Source: Hyphomicrobiales bacterium
GTDB lineage: Bacteria; Pseudomonadota; Alphaproteobacteria; Rhizobiales; Rhizobiaceae
Length of the DNA stretch: 64,000 nucleotides
Assembly: GCA_021775415.1 (NCBI GenBank)
Contig: JAJFHV010000004.1
Span: forward strand, 62,001-126,000
Reading direction: 5' to 3'
Below the pieces are notes generated by a model, which saw only the letters and a list, made by a program, of their open reading frames with translations, ran no database searches and was not told the DNA's origin. Each line of letters opens with the position of its first letter. The first letter of the stretch is position 1. Positions 37,102-47,695 of this stretch are shown piece by piece. The translations under genes and the position numbers were made by a program.

Positions 37102-38379
37102 GGCCGGGTCTGCCCACTACCGCGAACCTGGTATTTGAAGCTGGTCAATTGTTCAACACCAACAGGTCCGCGAGCATGCATCTTGCCGGTGGCAATGCCG
37201 ATTTCGGCGCCCATGCCAAACTCTCCGCCATCTGCGAACTGGGTTGAGGCATTGTGGAGCAGGATGGCAGAATCAATTCCATCAAAAAACTGGTCAACGG
37301 CAGTTTCGTCCGAGGCAATGATCGATTCAGTGTGATTGGTCGAATATTTCTCAATATGCCCAATTGCGCCAGCGACACCGTCCACCAGTTTAACCGAGAT
37401 GATCGAATCGAGATATTCAGTATGCCAGTCACCTTCTGTGGCCGGCTTGGTCTCAGAAAACGCGTTTTGGACTTCATTGTCGCCACGAACTTCACAGCCC
37501 GAATTCTGGAGGGCTTTGAGTATTGGAACCAGATGCGTGTCTGCCGCTGCGCGATCCATCAGAAGGGTTTCTGCTGAACCGCAAATGCCGGTGCGCCGCA
37601 TCTTGGCGTTAACTGCTATGGTGATCGCCATCTCAAGGTCGGCGCTTTTGTCAACATACAGGTGGCACAGCCCTTCCAGATGGGCAAAAACCGGTACCCG
37701 TGCATCTGTTTGAACGCGTTCAACCAGTCCCTTGCCGCCGCGCGGAATAATGACGTCTATTGCGCCGTTAAGGCCTGAAAGCATTTCACCTACAGCAGCG
37801 CGATCCGTGGTTGGAACAATCTGGATGGCATCAACGGGCAGGTCGGTTTTTTCCAGGCCTTCCACCAGGCTTGCATGAATAGCACGCGAGGAGTGAAACG
37901 AATCTGATCCGCCACGTAAAATGACCGCGTTACCGGACTTCAAACAAAGTGCACCGGCATCCGCTGTTACATTGGGGCGCGATTCAAAAATCACGCCAAT
38001 CACACCCAAAGGTGTTCGAACCCGTTCAATCTTCAATCCGTTCGGTTGTTCCCATTCTGCAATGATTGCGCCTACCGGATCAGGCATATCGGCAATCACA
38101 CGCAGACCATCAGCCATTGCCTGTATTCTGTCTTCATCGAGTTTCAGTCGATCCAGGAACGCGGGTGCAACACCGGTTTCTTGCGCTGTTTCCATATCAA
38201 TGGAATTTGCATCGAGTATCAGTTGACGATTTTGCCAAAGTGCATCGGCCATTGCAGTAAGGGCGGCGGTTTTTTTCTCCGCCGACGCGCTGCGCAAAGC
38301 CTTGGCTGCGGTTTTTGCGCGTACACCAACCTGCACCATTACCTCGGCAATATTTGTCACATCACTCTGGATATTTTTA

Positions 38380-38387
<8 letters not shown>
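37098..38387 (-). CDS. proA: Gamma-glutamyl phosphate reductase
   Basis: ProA reduces gamma-glutamyl phosphate to glutamate semialdehyde with NADPH, the second step of proline synthesis. The 429-residue aldehyde dehydrogenase-like protein has [50 protein letters not shown], the catalytic Cys in [13 protein letters not shown] and the [15 protein letters not shown] segment. Its start overlaps the proB end by eight bases, so the two pathway enzymes are made from one coupled message. Confidence 0.97.
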
Positions 38388-40562
<2,175 letters not shown>

Positions 40563-40609
40563 TTAACTTTGTTCCAAACACAATCAATTTCCGGACCAGG
40601 AAAACCTGT

Positions 40610-41188
40610 CTAGGCGGCAATCGCGCCCATCCAGCTTTCCCGGGTTATTCGATAATGATCCAGTTTACGTTGTTCAGCAATTGCGGCAGTTTTGACCATG
40701 TCCTGCTTCCAGTATTTTCCGCCACATTTTTCGATGACCCGGCGTGAGGCAACATTCTGGTTCAGAACAGAAAACAGCAATTCATCCTGTTTGCCTGCCT
40801 TGAAGAAGAAATCCACAAGTGCGCGGGCCGCCTCTGTGGCATAGCCCTTGCCCCAATGGGGTTCGCCAAGCCAGTAGCCAATATAGGGCAGTCCAAATCT
40901 TTTATGACCTTGATGCAAACCACAAATGCCGACCAGGATACCCGTGCGGCTTTCGATAATCGCATAGGTGCAGCCTGTGTTTTCAACACATGTGTTTGCC
41001 TCAATAAACTTGAGTGCATCTTTCTCGAAATAGGGATATGGCATCGATTCCAGCATGCTGGCGACGTTAATGTTGTTGGCAAGTGCCGTAATTTCCCTGG
41101 CGTCGTCTTTTTCAAGTGGACGAAGGATCAAACTGCGGGTCGTCAGTATTTCACAAGTTATATCGAGCTTTGCTGGGCTGTTTGTCAT
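40610..41188 (-). CDS. GNAT family N-acetyltransferase (RimJ/RimL type)
   Basis: The protein of about 192 residues has TTRSLILRPLEKDDAREI near the start, GICGLHQGHKRFGLPYIGYWLGEPHWGKGYATEAARALVDF (acetyl-CoA pyrophosphate loop, motif A) and NVASRRVIEKCGGKY (motif B), the profile of RimJ/RimL-like acetyltransferases that act on protein N-termini or small amines. The target is unknown. The ATG at 41188 is chosen because GGAG lies six bases upstream; the TTG at 41206 does not. It sits between rpmA and obgE, a common location in Rhizobiales, after the rpmA terminator. Confidence 0.87.
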   Translation of the reverse strand: MTNSPAKLDITCEILTTRSLILRPLEKDDAREITALANNINVASMLESMPYPYFEKDALKFIEANTCVENTGCTYAIIESRTGILVGICGLHQGHKRFGLPYIGYWLGEPHWGKGYATEAARALVDFFFKAGKQDELLFSVLNQNVASRRVIEKCGGKYWKQDMVKTAAIAEQRKLDHYRITRESWMGAIAA

Positions 41189-41210
41189 GACACTCTCCAA
41201 TGTCAATTAG

Positions 41211-41243
41211 AAAACAAAAGGGGAGACGGTTCCCCATCTCCCC
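41211..41243 (-). terminator. Terminator after rplU-rpmA
   Basis: On the minus strand a 10-bp stem (GGGGAGATGG/CCGTCTCCCC with one G-T pair) and a 4-base loop precede TTTTGTTTT. It separates the ribosomal operon from the GNAT gene. Confidence 0.8.
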
Positions 41244-41300
41244 CTAATGACAATTTCGTTGTCGTTGCCGGGTCAATGGGACACCGGCTCGTACACCGGT

Positions 41301-41567
41301 TTACTTTGCGGCTTCCGCCGGAACCACGTTGACGTAGGTTCGGCCGTTTGCCTTGCGCTGGAACGCTACCTTACCGTCCAATGTGGCAAAAAGAGTATGG
41401 TCTTTACCAATGCCGACATTTGAGCCTGGATGCCATTTTGTGCCGCGTTGGCGAGCAATAATGTTGCCTGGTACGACAACTTCACCGCCGAATTTTTTCA
41501 CACCGAGGCGTTTTGATTCGGAATCGCGACCGTTGCGCGATGAGCCGCCTGCCTTTTTATGTGCCAT
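41301..41567 (-). CDS. rpmA: 50S ribosomal protein L27
   Basis: The 88-residue protein starts [29 protein letters not shown], the conserved L27 tail that reaches the peptidyl transferase centre. No N-terminal cleavable extension of the Firmicutes type is present. [20 protein letters not shown] follows. It is the second gene of the L21-L27 operon, 27 bases after rplU, and is followed by a strong terminator. Confidence 0.98.
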   Translation of the reverse strand: MAHKKAGGSSRNGRDSESKRLGVKKFGGEVVVPGNIIARQRGTKWHPGSNVGIGKDHTLFATLDGKVAFQRKANGRTYVNVVPAEAAK

Positions 41568-41594
41568 GATACAGTCTCCTTGCGAACTTGAGCG

Positions 41595-42260
41595 TTAGCC
41601 CTTGGTCATTTCTTTAGCCTGATCGCGCCAGTCTGTAATCTGGTCTGCGCTGAACGGCATTGCTTCATCGATTCGTGTTACGTCAGCATCGCTCAGTTTC
41701 GCAATCTGTGCAAATGTGGTGATGCCTTGTTCATTCAACTGGGTTTCAGCAACCGGGCCAATTCCCTTGATGTCGGTCAGCTTGTCCGGATCACCCTTTG
41801 GTGCCTTGAACAATGTGGCGGGTGCTTCGCTCTTGGCCTCTTTCTTGGGCGCTGCCTTCTTCTCAGCAGCTTTTGCTGGCGCAGCTTTGGCAGGTGCGGC
41901 CTTGGCGTCATCCTTTTTCGCGGCAGCCTTCTTGGAAGGTTTTGCGCCACCGGTCAGGATTTCGGAAATCCGGACGGTAGTAAGGTGCTGTCTGTGGCCG
42001 ATGGTGCGGCGTGAATTTTGCCGACGTCGCTTTTTGAAGACGATTGTCTTGCGCGTGCGGAATTGTTCCACAACTTCAGCGGTTACAAGTGCGCCTTCAA
42101 CGGTTGGACTACCAATCGTTGAATTGGCACCTTCGCCGACAATCAGCACATCTGCGAATTCCACCATGTCGCCAGCAACGCCAGCGAGCTTCTCAATTTT
42201 CAATACATCGTCCGCGGCAACGCGATACTGCTTGCCACCGGATCTAATGACTGCGAACAT
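41595..42260 (-). CDS. rplU: 50S ribosomal protein L21 with long C-terminal HhH extension
   Basis: The first 103 residues are ordinary L21 ([60 protein letters not shown]). Then comes an Ala/Lys linker (about 108-145) and a helix-hairpin-helix-like domain of about 70 residues ([36 protein letters not shown]). The extended form, 221 residues against about 103 in E. coli, occurs in many alphaproteobacteria. The tail should bind nucleic acid, presumably rRNA, but its role is not established as far as I know. rpmA follows. Confidence 0.96.
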   Translation of the reverse strand: MFAVIRSGGKQYRVAADDVLKIEKLAGVAGDMVEFADVLIVGEGANSTIGSPTVEGALVTAEVVEQFRTRKTIVFKKRRRQNSRRTIGHRQHLTTVRISEILTGGAKPSKKAAAKKDDAKAAPAKAAPAKAAEKKAAPKKEAKSEAPATLFKAPKGDPDKLTDIKGIGPVAETQLNEQGITTFAQIAKLSDADVTRIDEAMPFSADQITDWRDQAKEMTKG

Positions 42261-42366
42261 CTTATTTCCTTCCAGTGTTCACTACGGCCTCAGCAAGAAT
42301 TATCGACACTTGCGGGTCGTCTTTTTCAGTCGTTCCATCAGGTTTCAAATGGGAAACAAATACAAG

Positions 42367-42385
42367 CGGCGCGAAAACCGCGCCG
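42367..42385. promoter_or_regulatory. GC-rich hairpin upstream of rplU
   Basis: Perfect 7-base arms (CGGCGCG/CGCGCCG) enclose AAAAC, about 107 bases ahead of the rplU start. It has no T run, so a leader-RNA structure is more likely than a terminator; whether it lies inside the rplU transcript is unknown. Confidence 0.4.
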
Positions 42386-42494
42386 TTGGCGATGGTCTAC
42401 AGCAATCCGGTTTCGAAAGTCAAGCATTACACGTGACAGATCGAATGTTCCAGCACTTGTGTCGTAAACCCCCTGCGGCTAGATAATGCGGCGT

Positions 42495-42584
42495 GGAGAG
42501 GTGCCAGAGTGGTTGAATGGGGCAGTCTCGAAAACTGTTGAGCGCGCAAGTGTTCCGGGGGTTCGAATCCCCCTCTCTCCGCCA
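42495..42584 (+). tRNA. tRNA-Ser, anticodon CGA
   Basis: The 90-base gene folds into a class II tRNA. The acceptor stem GGAGAGG pairs with TCTCTCC (one G-T), the anticodon stem GCAGT/ACTGT carries loop CTCGAAA with anticodon CGA, a long variable arm follows as in all serine tRNAs, the T arm is GGGGGTTCGAATCCCCC, and CCA is encoded. It reads UCG. It separates conserved housekeeping genes on its left from accessory genes on its right. Confidence 0.97.
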
Positions 42585-42665
42585 GTAATATCACGAAAAA
42601 CAATTGGTTTTAATTTTGAGCGGCAAGTCGCGCTAAGTTCGTTTGCACTTTGTGGTTGTGTGTAG

Positions 42666-42689
42666 GTCCGCTTATGAACCAAAACGGAC
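42666..42689. repeat. Short inverted repeat related to the copies at 43058 and 43103
   Basis: GTCCG and CGGAC arms enclose a 14-base centre starting CTTATG. The GTCCGCTT start resembles the two 29-base copies 0.4 kb further on, which suggests a decayed third copy. Confidence 0.35.
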
Positions 42690-42740
42690 GTTCAATAGCT
42701 AACCGATGATCAAGGGCAGCACTGCGCTTCTTACTGTTTG

Positions 42741-42986
42741 TTACTGTTTGCAAATTTTGTAACAGGCTTTTTTCTCTCTGTCACATTTAGCTTTGCAGGA
42801 TTTAACCACTCCAGCACCACCATGGAGCGCAGCGCAACTGTTTTTGCAAATAGACACTTTTTCCCGACAATCTGCTCTGCAAGTTGCGTCTTGCGCAAAT
42901 ACAGATTCTGGGACGATCGCTAATGAAAAACCGATAACAATGGTCAAACACGATAGCAGCAGCGCCATTCTGCCAATGTTACACAT
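42741..42986 (-). CDS. Small secreted protein with four CX3C motifs
   Basis: The 81-residue protein has a clear signal peptide (about 1-31, hydrophobic core ALLLSCLTIVIGF, cleavage near VFA-QD). The mature peptide of about 50 residues has eight cysteines arranged CX3C-X6-CX3C-X12-CX3C-X6-CX3C, two copies of one module. GGAGG seven bases before the ATG is a strong ribosome-binding site and supports a real gene. I do not recognise the family. The spacing suits two helices cross-linked by disulfides, or a thiol metal site. It lies alone between the tRNA-Ser and a repeat-rich gap. Confidence 0.72.
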   Translation of the reverse strand: MCNIGRMALLLSCLTIVIGFSLAIVPESVFAQDATCRADCREKVSICKNSCAALHGGAGVVKSCKAKCDREKKACYKICKQ

Positions 42987-43057
42987 TACACTGCCTCCAA
43001 ATTTAACATTTCAGAAAACTATATAACGGGGAAGCTGCACACAAATTCAAGCATTAA

Positions 43058-43086
43058 ATGTCCGCTATTGGCACAAAGCAGACTTT
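43058..43086. repeat. Dispersed 29-bp repeat, copy 1
   Basis: It begins ATGTCCGCT and ends with an imperfect match to its own reverse complement. Read in frame it gives MSAIGTKQTL, a peptide string I recognise as recurring in spurious alphaproteobacterial ORFs, hence a dispersed intergenic repeat. Confidence 0.55.
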
Positions 43087-43102
43087 GATTGCATAGGCCG
43101 AA

Positions 43103-43131
43103 ATGTCCGCTTTCGGAAGTAAAGCGGACAT
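43103..43131. repeat. Dispersed 29-bp repeat, copy 2, perfect hairpin
   Basis: Perfect 11-base arms (ATGTCCGCTTT/AAAGCGGACAT) enclose CGGAAGT, 45 bases after copy 1. It translates to MSAFGSKAD and has created an apparent N-terminal extension of the following hydrolase. Confidence 0.65.
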
Positions 43132-43198
43132 ACTAAGGCATCTTGTTTCAGTGCCCTTTCCGTTGTTAATTGGAGACCATGACCCATTGGAGCTTCAA

Positions 43199-44029
43199 GT
43201 GACCTGGCACCTTGATGAGACTATTGAGACAAGTGCAGGTAGCGTTGCGGCAGGTAATACGGGTGATGGGCCTGAACTTGTACTGGCTCACGGTTGGCCC
43301 TGGTCTTCGTACTCATGGCATCGCATAATTCCAGAGTTGGCAAAAAGCTATCGCGTATTTTGGTACGATATGCCCGGATATGGCCGATCCAACAAGCAGC
43401 CTGATCAACGCACATCGCTGGATGTGCAAGGTCAGGTGTTTTCCGAAATCCTCGGTTATTGGGGGTTAAGCCGGCCTAAAATTATCGCGCATGACTTTGG
43501 TGGTGCCACGACCCTTCGCGCGCACTTGCTGCATGGCTGTGAGTTCGACTGCTATGTACTCATGAACGTGGTTGCAATGCGCCCGTGGGGTTCAGAGTTT
43601 TTTGATCACGTCGGCCGACATGTGGATGCTTTTTCGGGGCTGCCACCCCATATCCACAAGGCGGTTGTCGAGGCCTACATCCAGGGAGCGATTATCGGCA
43701 ACATCGACGGCGAAGATTTTGCCAACCTTGTTGCACCCTGGCTGTCTGATGAAGGGAGAAGCAGCTTCTACCGACAGTTTGCACAAGCTGATGAGCGCTA
43801 TACTGCCGAAGTCGAGCCATTGTTTGGTAAGATACGTTGCCCGGTCAAGATTATCTGGGGCGAAGATGATCCATGGATTCCACTTGCGCGCGGTAATGCG
43901 CTCCATGAATTGATCCCACAAGCTTCATTTGACACCCTATCGTGCGTTGGTCACCTACCACAACTAGAGGCACCTGCGCGGGTTCTGGAACATCTGGGTG
44001 CTTTTCTTGCAGATCAATCCGCCAGCTGA
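43199..44029 (+). CDS. Alpha/beta hydrolase, haloacetate dehalogenase/epoxide hydrolase-like
   Basis: From GTG at 43199 the protein has 276 residues and the full alpha/beta-hydrolase set: HGWPWSSYSWHRIIP (oxyanion HG motif), DMPGYGRSN, an aspartate nucleophile in IAHDFGGATTLRAHL (about residue 99), an acid in WGEDDPWIPLARG and the His in CVGHLPQLEAP. An Asp nucleophile with HGWP is typical of fluoroacetate/haloacetate dehalogenases and epoxide hydrolases; the Arg pair of true fluoroacetate dehalogenases is not seen. GGAG six bases before the GTG supports this start. The frame is open to 43103, but that part is the dispersed repeat. Confidence 0.82.
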   Translation: MTWHLDETIETSAGSVAAGNTGDGPELVLAHGWPWSSYSWHRIIPELAKSYRVFWYDMPGYGRSNKQPDQRTSLDVQGQVFSEILGYWGLSRPKIIAHDFGGATTLRAHLLHGCEFDCYVLMNVVAMRPWGSEFFDHVGRHVDAFSGLPPHIHKAVVEAYIQGAIIGNIDGEDFANLVAPWLSDEGRSSFYRQFAQADERYTAEVEPLFGKIRCPVKIIWGEDDPWIPLARGNALHELIPQASFDTLSCVGHLPQLEAPARVLEHLGAFLADQSAS

Positions 44030-44079
44030 TTGGACCGAAAGCGGGCAAATTTCATGCTTCAGGGATGTGCTGGAAATGC

Positions 44080-46575
44080 CTATCGCGACAAGGCCATGAT
44101 TTCCTTGTTTGCCCGTCCCAACCTTTCCGACATCAAACGGACAATGAAAGTGTGAAAGAATCCAGCTTCAACAGGGCTATCGTCATTCATGCGTTTGTAG
44201 GCATCCTGGTCCAGTCGATAAAACAGGCTGTCTTCATTTACCAGGGCCGACGCTGAGCGTGCTGCTCCCGTGTAGAGCGCCATTTCACCTAATATGGCGC
44301 CGGTACGCATGGTTCGTAAATGCAGGGTATGGCCGTTTGGAAGATCCAGAACGATCGAGACAGAACCTTTCAAAATCAGATACAGTGAATCGCCGGGATC
44401 ACCTTGACGAAACAGCGTTTCTCCACCCCAGATCGAGACTTGTTCAAAGATCGGCGAGATGGCCTTTGCCGCGTCTTCGTTACCCAGGAGCTGAGTTAGA
44501 AGCTGGGTGGGATCATCTTCTTCATCGTCGCTTTCAAGGCTTTCCAGTATCTTGTCACCACACCAGGCAACGCCTTCATCCAGCTCGTCAAACATGCGCA
44601 AAGTGTTGGTGGAGGCAGAGTTGTCATCCACCAAACCTTCCAACCGGTCAGCTACTTCCGCTGAACATCCTGTCAGGACCAATACGCGGTCGTCATTCTT
44701 ACAAACCTGCAATAGTTTTGCGAAGCTGTTCGCTGCTGATGTATCCATTGCGTCCACACGGTGAAAATCCAGAACCAAATACCGGATTGTCGAGTGTTTG
44801 GGATCATCAAGAAGTGCGCGTATGTCTTCAAGCAGGCGGCTTGCTGTTCCAAAGAACAAGAAACCCTGCAGGACAAAAATTTGCAACTCATTTCCATGGT
44901 TGTCCAAATACCGGGTTTGCTTCTGGTTCCGGTCGACATTGCTGACGTGTTCGGCACCGCTCATGCTAGATTTAATTACGCTCAACTGGCTGTAGCTGTG
45001 CACGAACAACACGATGGCGAGAACAACCCCAACCGTTACACCCTCCAAAATGCCGTATACCGCCACGACCAGCAAAATTCCGCACACAACCGCAAAGTCT
45101 TTTAGCGGCAGTTTTTTGCGGGCGTTCCACACCCAGGCCATCAAGAAATCAATGCCGATATACATCAGCAGCCCGCCCAACATTAAAGTTGGCACGTAGG
45201 CTATAGGGCCTGCCCCTACGATGATAACACCAGCAACAATTGTGCTGAACAAAAGGACCATCAAGAAACGGTCGCCACCCAGCTTGTGCGAGAATGCCGT
45301 GTCTGCTGCTGTATGAATTGCGATGGGTCCGGTACAAAATCCGTTTACTACATTGGCCCAACCGGCTGCCTTGAGTTCGTGGTTGGGATCCATGTCCCGA
45401 TTAATCACAATTTCAACCCCGGACGCGTCGAGCAGCAGCATGATGACACTCATCAACGCCATAACGAGTATTGTGCTGGACTGGGCAAGAATGGCAGTCC
45501 AATCAACGAGTTGAAGCTGATCAAAGGTGATAACCGGAAAAAAACTGGATTCAGCTGCATTGATTGATGGCAACCATTGATTCGCGGCAGCCATTTCAAC
45601 GGTGGTCCCGGTCACAAACAATGCCGCATAGAAAATGACAACTGTAGCCAGAAGATATGATGGCATCAAAAGCCAGTGCTTTACGCGTTGATCGAGGACA
45701 TACAACAAAACGGCAAACAGTGCCGCCGGAGCAAGATGAAGCGCCGTTTGCATGGATAATAAGCTTGCCGGGTCGTCAAACGTGGCAATTGTACCCAGCG
45801 TTACGACAATGCCGCCCTTTAAAAGCAAATAGCCCAAACCGGCAAAAAACCCGCCCATGACCGGATAAGGGATGTATCGCACCAACCCACCAAGCTTTGC
45901 CCAACCAAGGAGGAAAAGAACCAGTCCGATGAAAATTGATGCGCTGAGAATAGCCACAACTGCTGTAACAGCGACGGCTTCACCCGACTGCCCCTCCATT
46001 GAAATGGCCACGCCTGCGACCAATGAAGCAAAGATTGGCGCCATACCGCTGCGGGGGCCGGCCATTACTGCCTTGTAACTGCTGCCAATGGCTACAAACA
46101 AGCCACCCAAAGCTGTGCCAACCAGGAACAAGCCGATGCCAGTTGTCAGATAGGGCGTCAATGGTCCGGAAAACACCAGTGCAGCAACTGATATTTCCGT
46201 TGTTATGCTCATGATCGCGAGGATTGCTGCAGCGGTCAGATTGGGGAGCAAAATTTCAGGTGACCGCAGCGCGTTCAAGAAGGAAGCAATTGGGTTTTGC
46301 GAAGGATTCGGTTGTTGTGCAGCAGGTTGAGGTGAAGGGTCAGGAACGGCTGGTGGTGCGGACGTTTGAAATTCCAATTCAATACCGTTAACGCATTCAC
46401 CAAGCGCCAACATCAATTCGTTCGCTTTTTCAGGAGATGCTTCCTTGAAGCCCTTCAGATTTTGTAGCGCCAGCTGGGCATGTTCATAAACGCGCAGACG
46501 CTCGTCGTAGTTTTGCACATTAACTTTTGACAAAGCACGACGCAGAGCTAACCCAATGCTCTCTTTTCCCCCCAT
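44080..46575 (-). CDS. SulP-family anion transporter with STAS and cyclic nucleotide-binding domains
   Basis: The 831-residue protein has a soluble helical N-terminus (1-90), a proline-rich linker, a SulP/SLC26 membrane domain of 10-14 segments (about 110-520, with MAGPRSGMAPIFASLVAG and the later PIAIHTAADTAFSHKLGG region) and a STAS domain (about 560-670, YLVLDFHRVDAMDTSAANSF). A Crp-type cNMP-binding domain follows (about 690-805), with GDPGDSLYLILKGSVSIVL and the phosphate-binding cassette GAILGEMALYTGAARSASA. A sulfate, bicarbonate or dicarboxylate substrate cannot be told from sequence. The last domain suggests gating by cAMP or c-di-GMP-like ligands. Confidence 0.9.
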   Translation of the reverse strand: MGGKESIGLALRRALSKVNVQNYDERLRVYEHAQLALQNLKGFKEASPEKANELMLALGECVNGIELEFQTSAPPAVPDPSPQPAAQQPNPSQNPIASFLNALRSPEILLPNLTAAAILAIMSITTEISVAALVFSGPLTPYLTTGIGLFLVGTALGGLFVAIGSSYKAVMAGPRSGMAPIFASLVAGVAISMEGQSGEAVAVTAVVAILSASIFIGLVLFLLGWAKLGGLVRYIPYPVMGGFFAGLGYLLLKGGIVVTLGTIATFDDPASLLSMQTALHLAPAALFAVLLYVLDQRVKHWLLMPSYLLATVVIFYAALFVTGTTVEMAAANQWLPSINAAESSFFPVITFDQLQLVDWTAILAQSSTILVMALMSVIMLLLDASGVEIVINRDMDPNHELKAAGWANVVNGFCTGPIAIHTAADTAFSHKLGGDRFLMVLLFSTIVAGVIIVGAGPIAYVPTLMLGGLLMYIGIDFLMAWVWNARKKLPLKDFAVVCGILLVVAVYGILEGVTVGVVLAIVLFVHSYSQLSVIKSSMSGAEHVSNVDRNQKQTRYLDNHGNELQIFVLQGFLFFGTASRLLEDIRALLDDPKHSTIRYLVLDFHRVDAMDTSAANSFAKLLQVCKNDDRVLVLTGCSAEVADRLEGLVDDNSASTNTLRMFDELDEGVAWCGDKILESLESDDEEDDPTQLLTQLLGNEDAAKAISPIFEQVSIWGGETLFRQGDPGDSLYLILKGSVSIVLDLPNGHTLHLRTMRTGAILGEMALYTGAARSASALVNEDSLFYRLDQDAYKRMNDDSPVEAGFFHTFIVRLMSERLGRANKEIMALSR

Positions 46576-46667
46576 TTTTACTCCAAATGCCTCCAGATAT
46601 TACGCTACATAAGGGGTTTTCTCACATGAAACATGCAACAGCAAGTAACCTTCCAATTAAGTTCCAT

Positions 46668-47414
46668 TCAGGCTGTATCCTGCAAATGTATATTGCCATA
46701 AACGCAAGCAGGGTAGGGGCTAAACAGTTTCATTTTAATTCTGACAGATAGCGGAAGGGGTATGGCACGTAGCCGATTTTGCCTGGAAACAACCGCTTGA
46801 TGTACGGGGTTGTAGTAGACAAGCAGGATGCGATTTCCTCTGGCCTGTGCGGTATCCAGCGCATTGGTTATGACCTTCTCCAGAAGTGAAGCATCAAACG
46901 GGTTATAAAAATAAAACACACAGTCCTGGTCGGGCAGTTCAAACTCTTCCGCATCAACGCATATGGATTTCAGATCTTTGCACAACAGTTTTTCATCTGG
47001 ATATTCCGCAATGTTTCGCGTGGCTTCCTGATGTAGCCGTTGAGAAAACTCGATACCTCGAATTTTGCGAAATGGTCTTTCGGCTGCAGCCAGCAGCACC
47101 CGTCCTCTACCGGAACCAAAATCAACAAACGAAAATCCGGACAGGTCTTCCTTCAACCCGTCCAGTATCCACCCAACAGCCAATCTTGGTGAGGGAGTGT
47201 ATTCGCGTGCAAGGGACAGGTTGTCAGAATTATTCGGTTTGAGATGTTTGCGGTCCAGTAATGTGCTGGTGGGTTCCGCTTCAAACGCATCGTATCTGCA
47301 ATCCCAAAGCGCGTGATGAAGGCGCCTCAACAAAACCAACCGAAGATGTCGCAGCAGAGACCAGACACCCTGTTTGCGCCATATCGAATAGCTGAAAACT
47401 AAATCACCCATCAA
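46668..47414 (-). CDS. Class I SAM-dependent methyltransferase
   Basis: The 248-residue protein has a basic N-terminus, then motif I FVDFGSGRGRVLLAAAERPF with the following acidic IRGIEFSQ, post I region DLKSICVDAEEFELPDQDCVFYFYNPF (motif IV with NPF near the position of the NPPY-like loop), and a C-terminal half ending VYGNIHLQD. This matches the generic class I methyltransferases often annotated next to glycosyltransferase or envelope genes. The substrate is unknown. It reads leftwards after SulP with a 92-base gap and may have its own promoter in the 281-base region to its right, where I see no other gene. Confidence 0.75.
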   Translation of the reverse strand: MMGDLVFSYSIWRKQGVWSLLRHLRLVLLRRLHHALWDCRYDAFEAEPTSTLLDRKHLKPNNSDNLSLAREYTPSPRLAVGWILDGLKEDLSGFSFVDFGSGRGRVLLAAAERPFRKIRGIEFSQRLHQEATRNIAEYPDEKLLCKDLKSICVDAEEFELPDQDCVFYFYNPFDASLLEKVITNALDTAQARGNRILLVYYNPVHQAVVSRQNRLRAIPLPLSVRIKMKLFSPYPACVYGNIHLQDTA

Positions 47415-47695
47415 TGCCTGCCTTGTTTATTGCAACAAAGTGGCCCCAGAATTTGTTGTTGTCGGTTTGTTAAATCTTACTCAAACTGGCAAGAATTTCA
47501 CTTGAATCTTAGTGCGATGGTTAATGCATGAAATTGATCAAACCTGTTCGGTTACGTGCCTGAAAACGATCCCCTGGCAAAACGCAAATATGGAGTGGGT
47601 TTTGTTGATTACCAAGTAGTCGCGAAATATCTGCTTGTGCTCGGTATGAACATCGGATTACCAATTTAGCTCAAGCAGTCTGTTGGGGCGGTTGC

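Noticed and set aside
42479-42682. 67-residue minus-strand ORF
   Set aside because: It is antisense to the tRNA-Ser gene and has no coding character.
43103-43198. ATG start adding 32 residues to the alpha/beta hydrolase
   Set aside because: The added part is the dispersed repeat hairpin and unrelated residues; a GTG at 43199 with GGAG fits the hydrolase N-terminus better.
47415-47695. A 31-codon ORF in the gap before the EamA gene
   Set aside because: No ribosome-binding site, signal or repeat structure supports it; I see nothing else in the gap.
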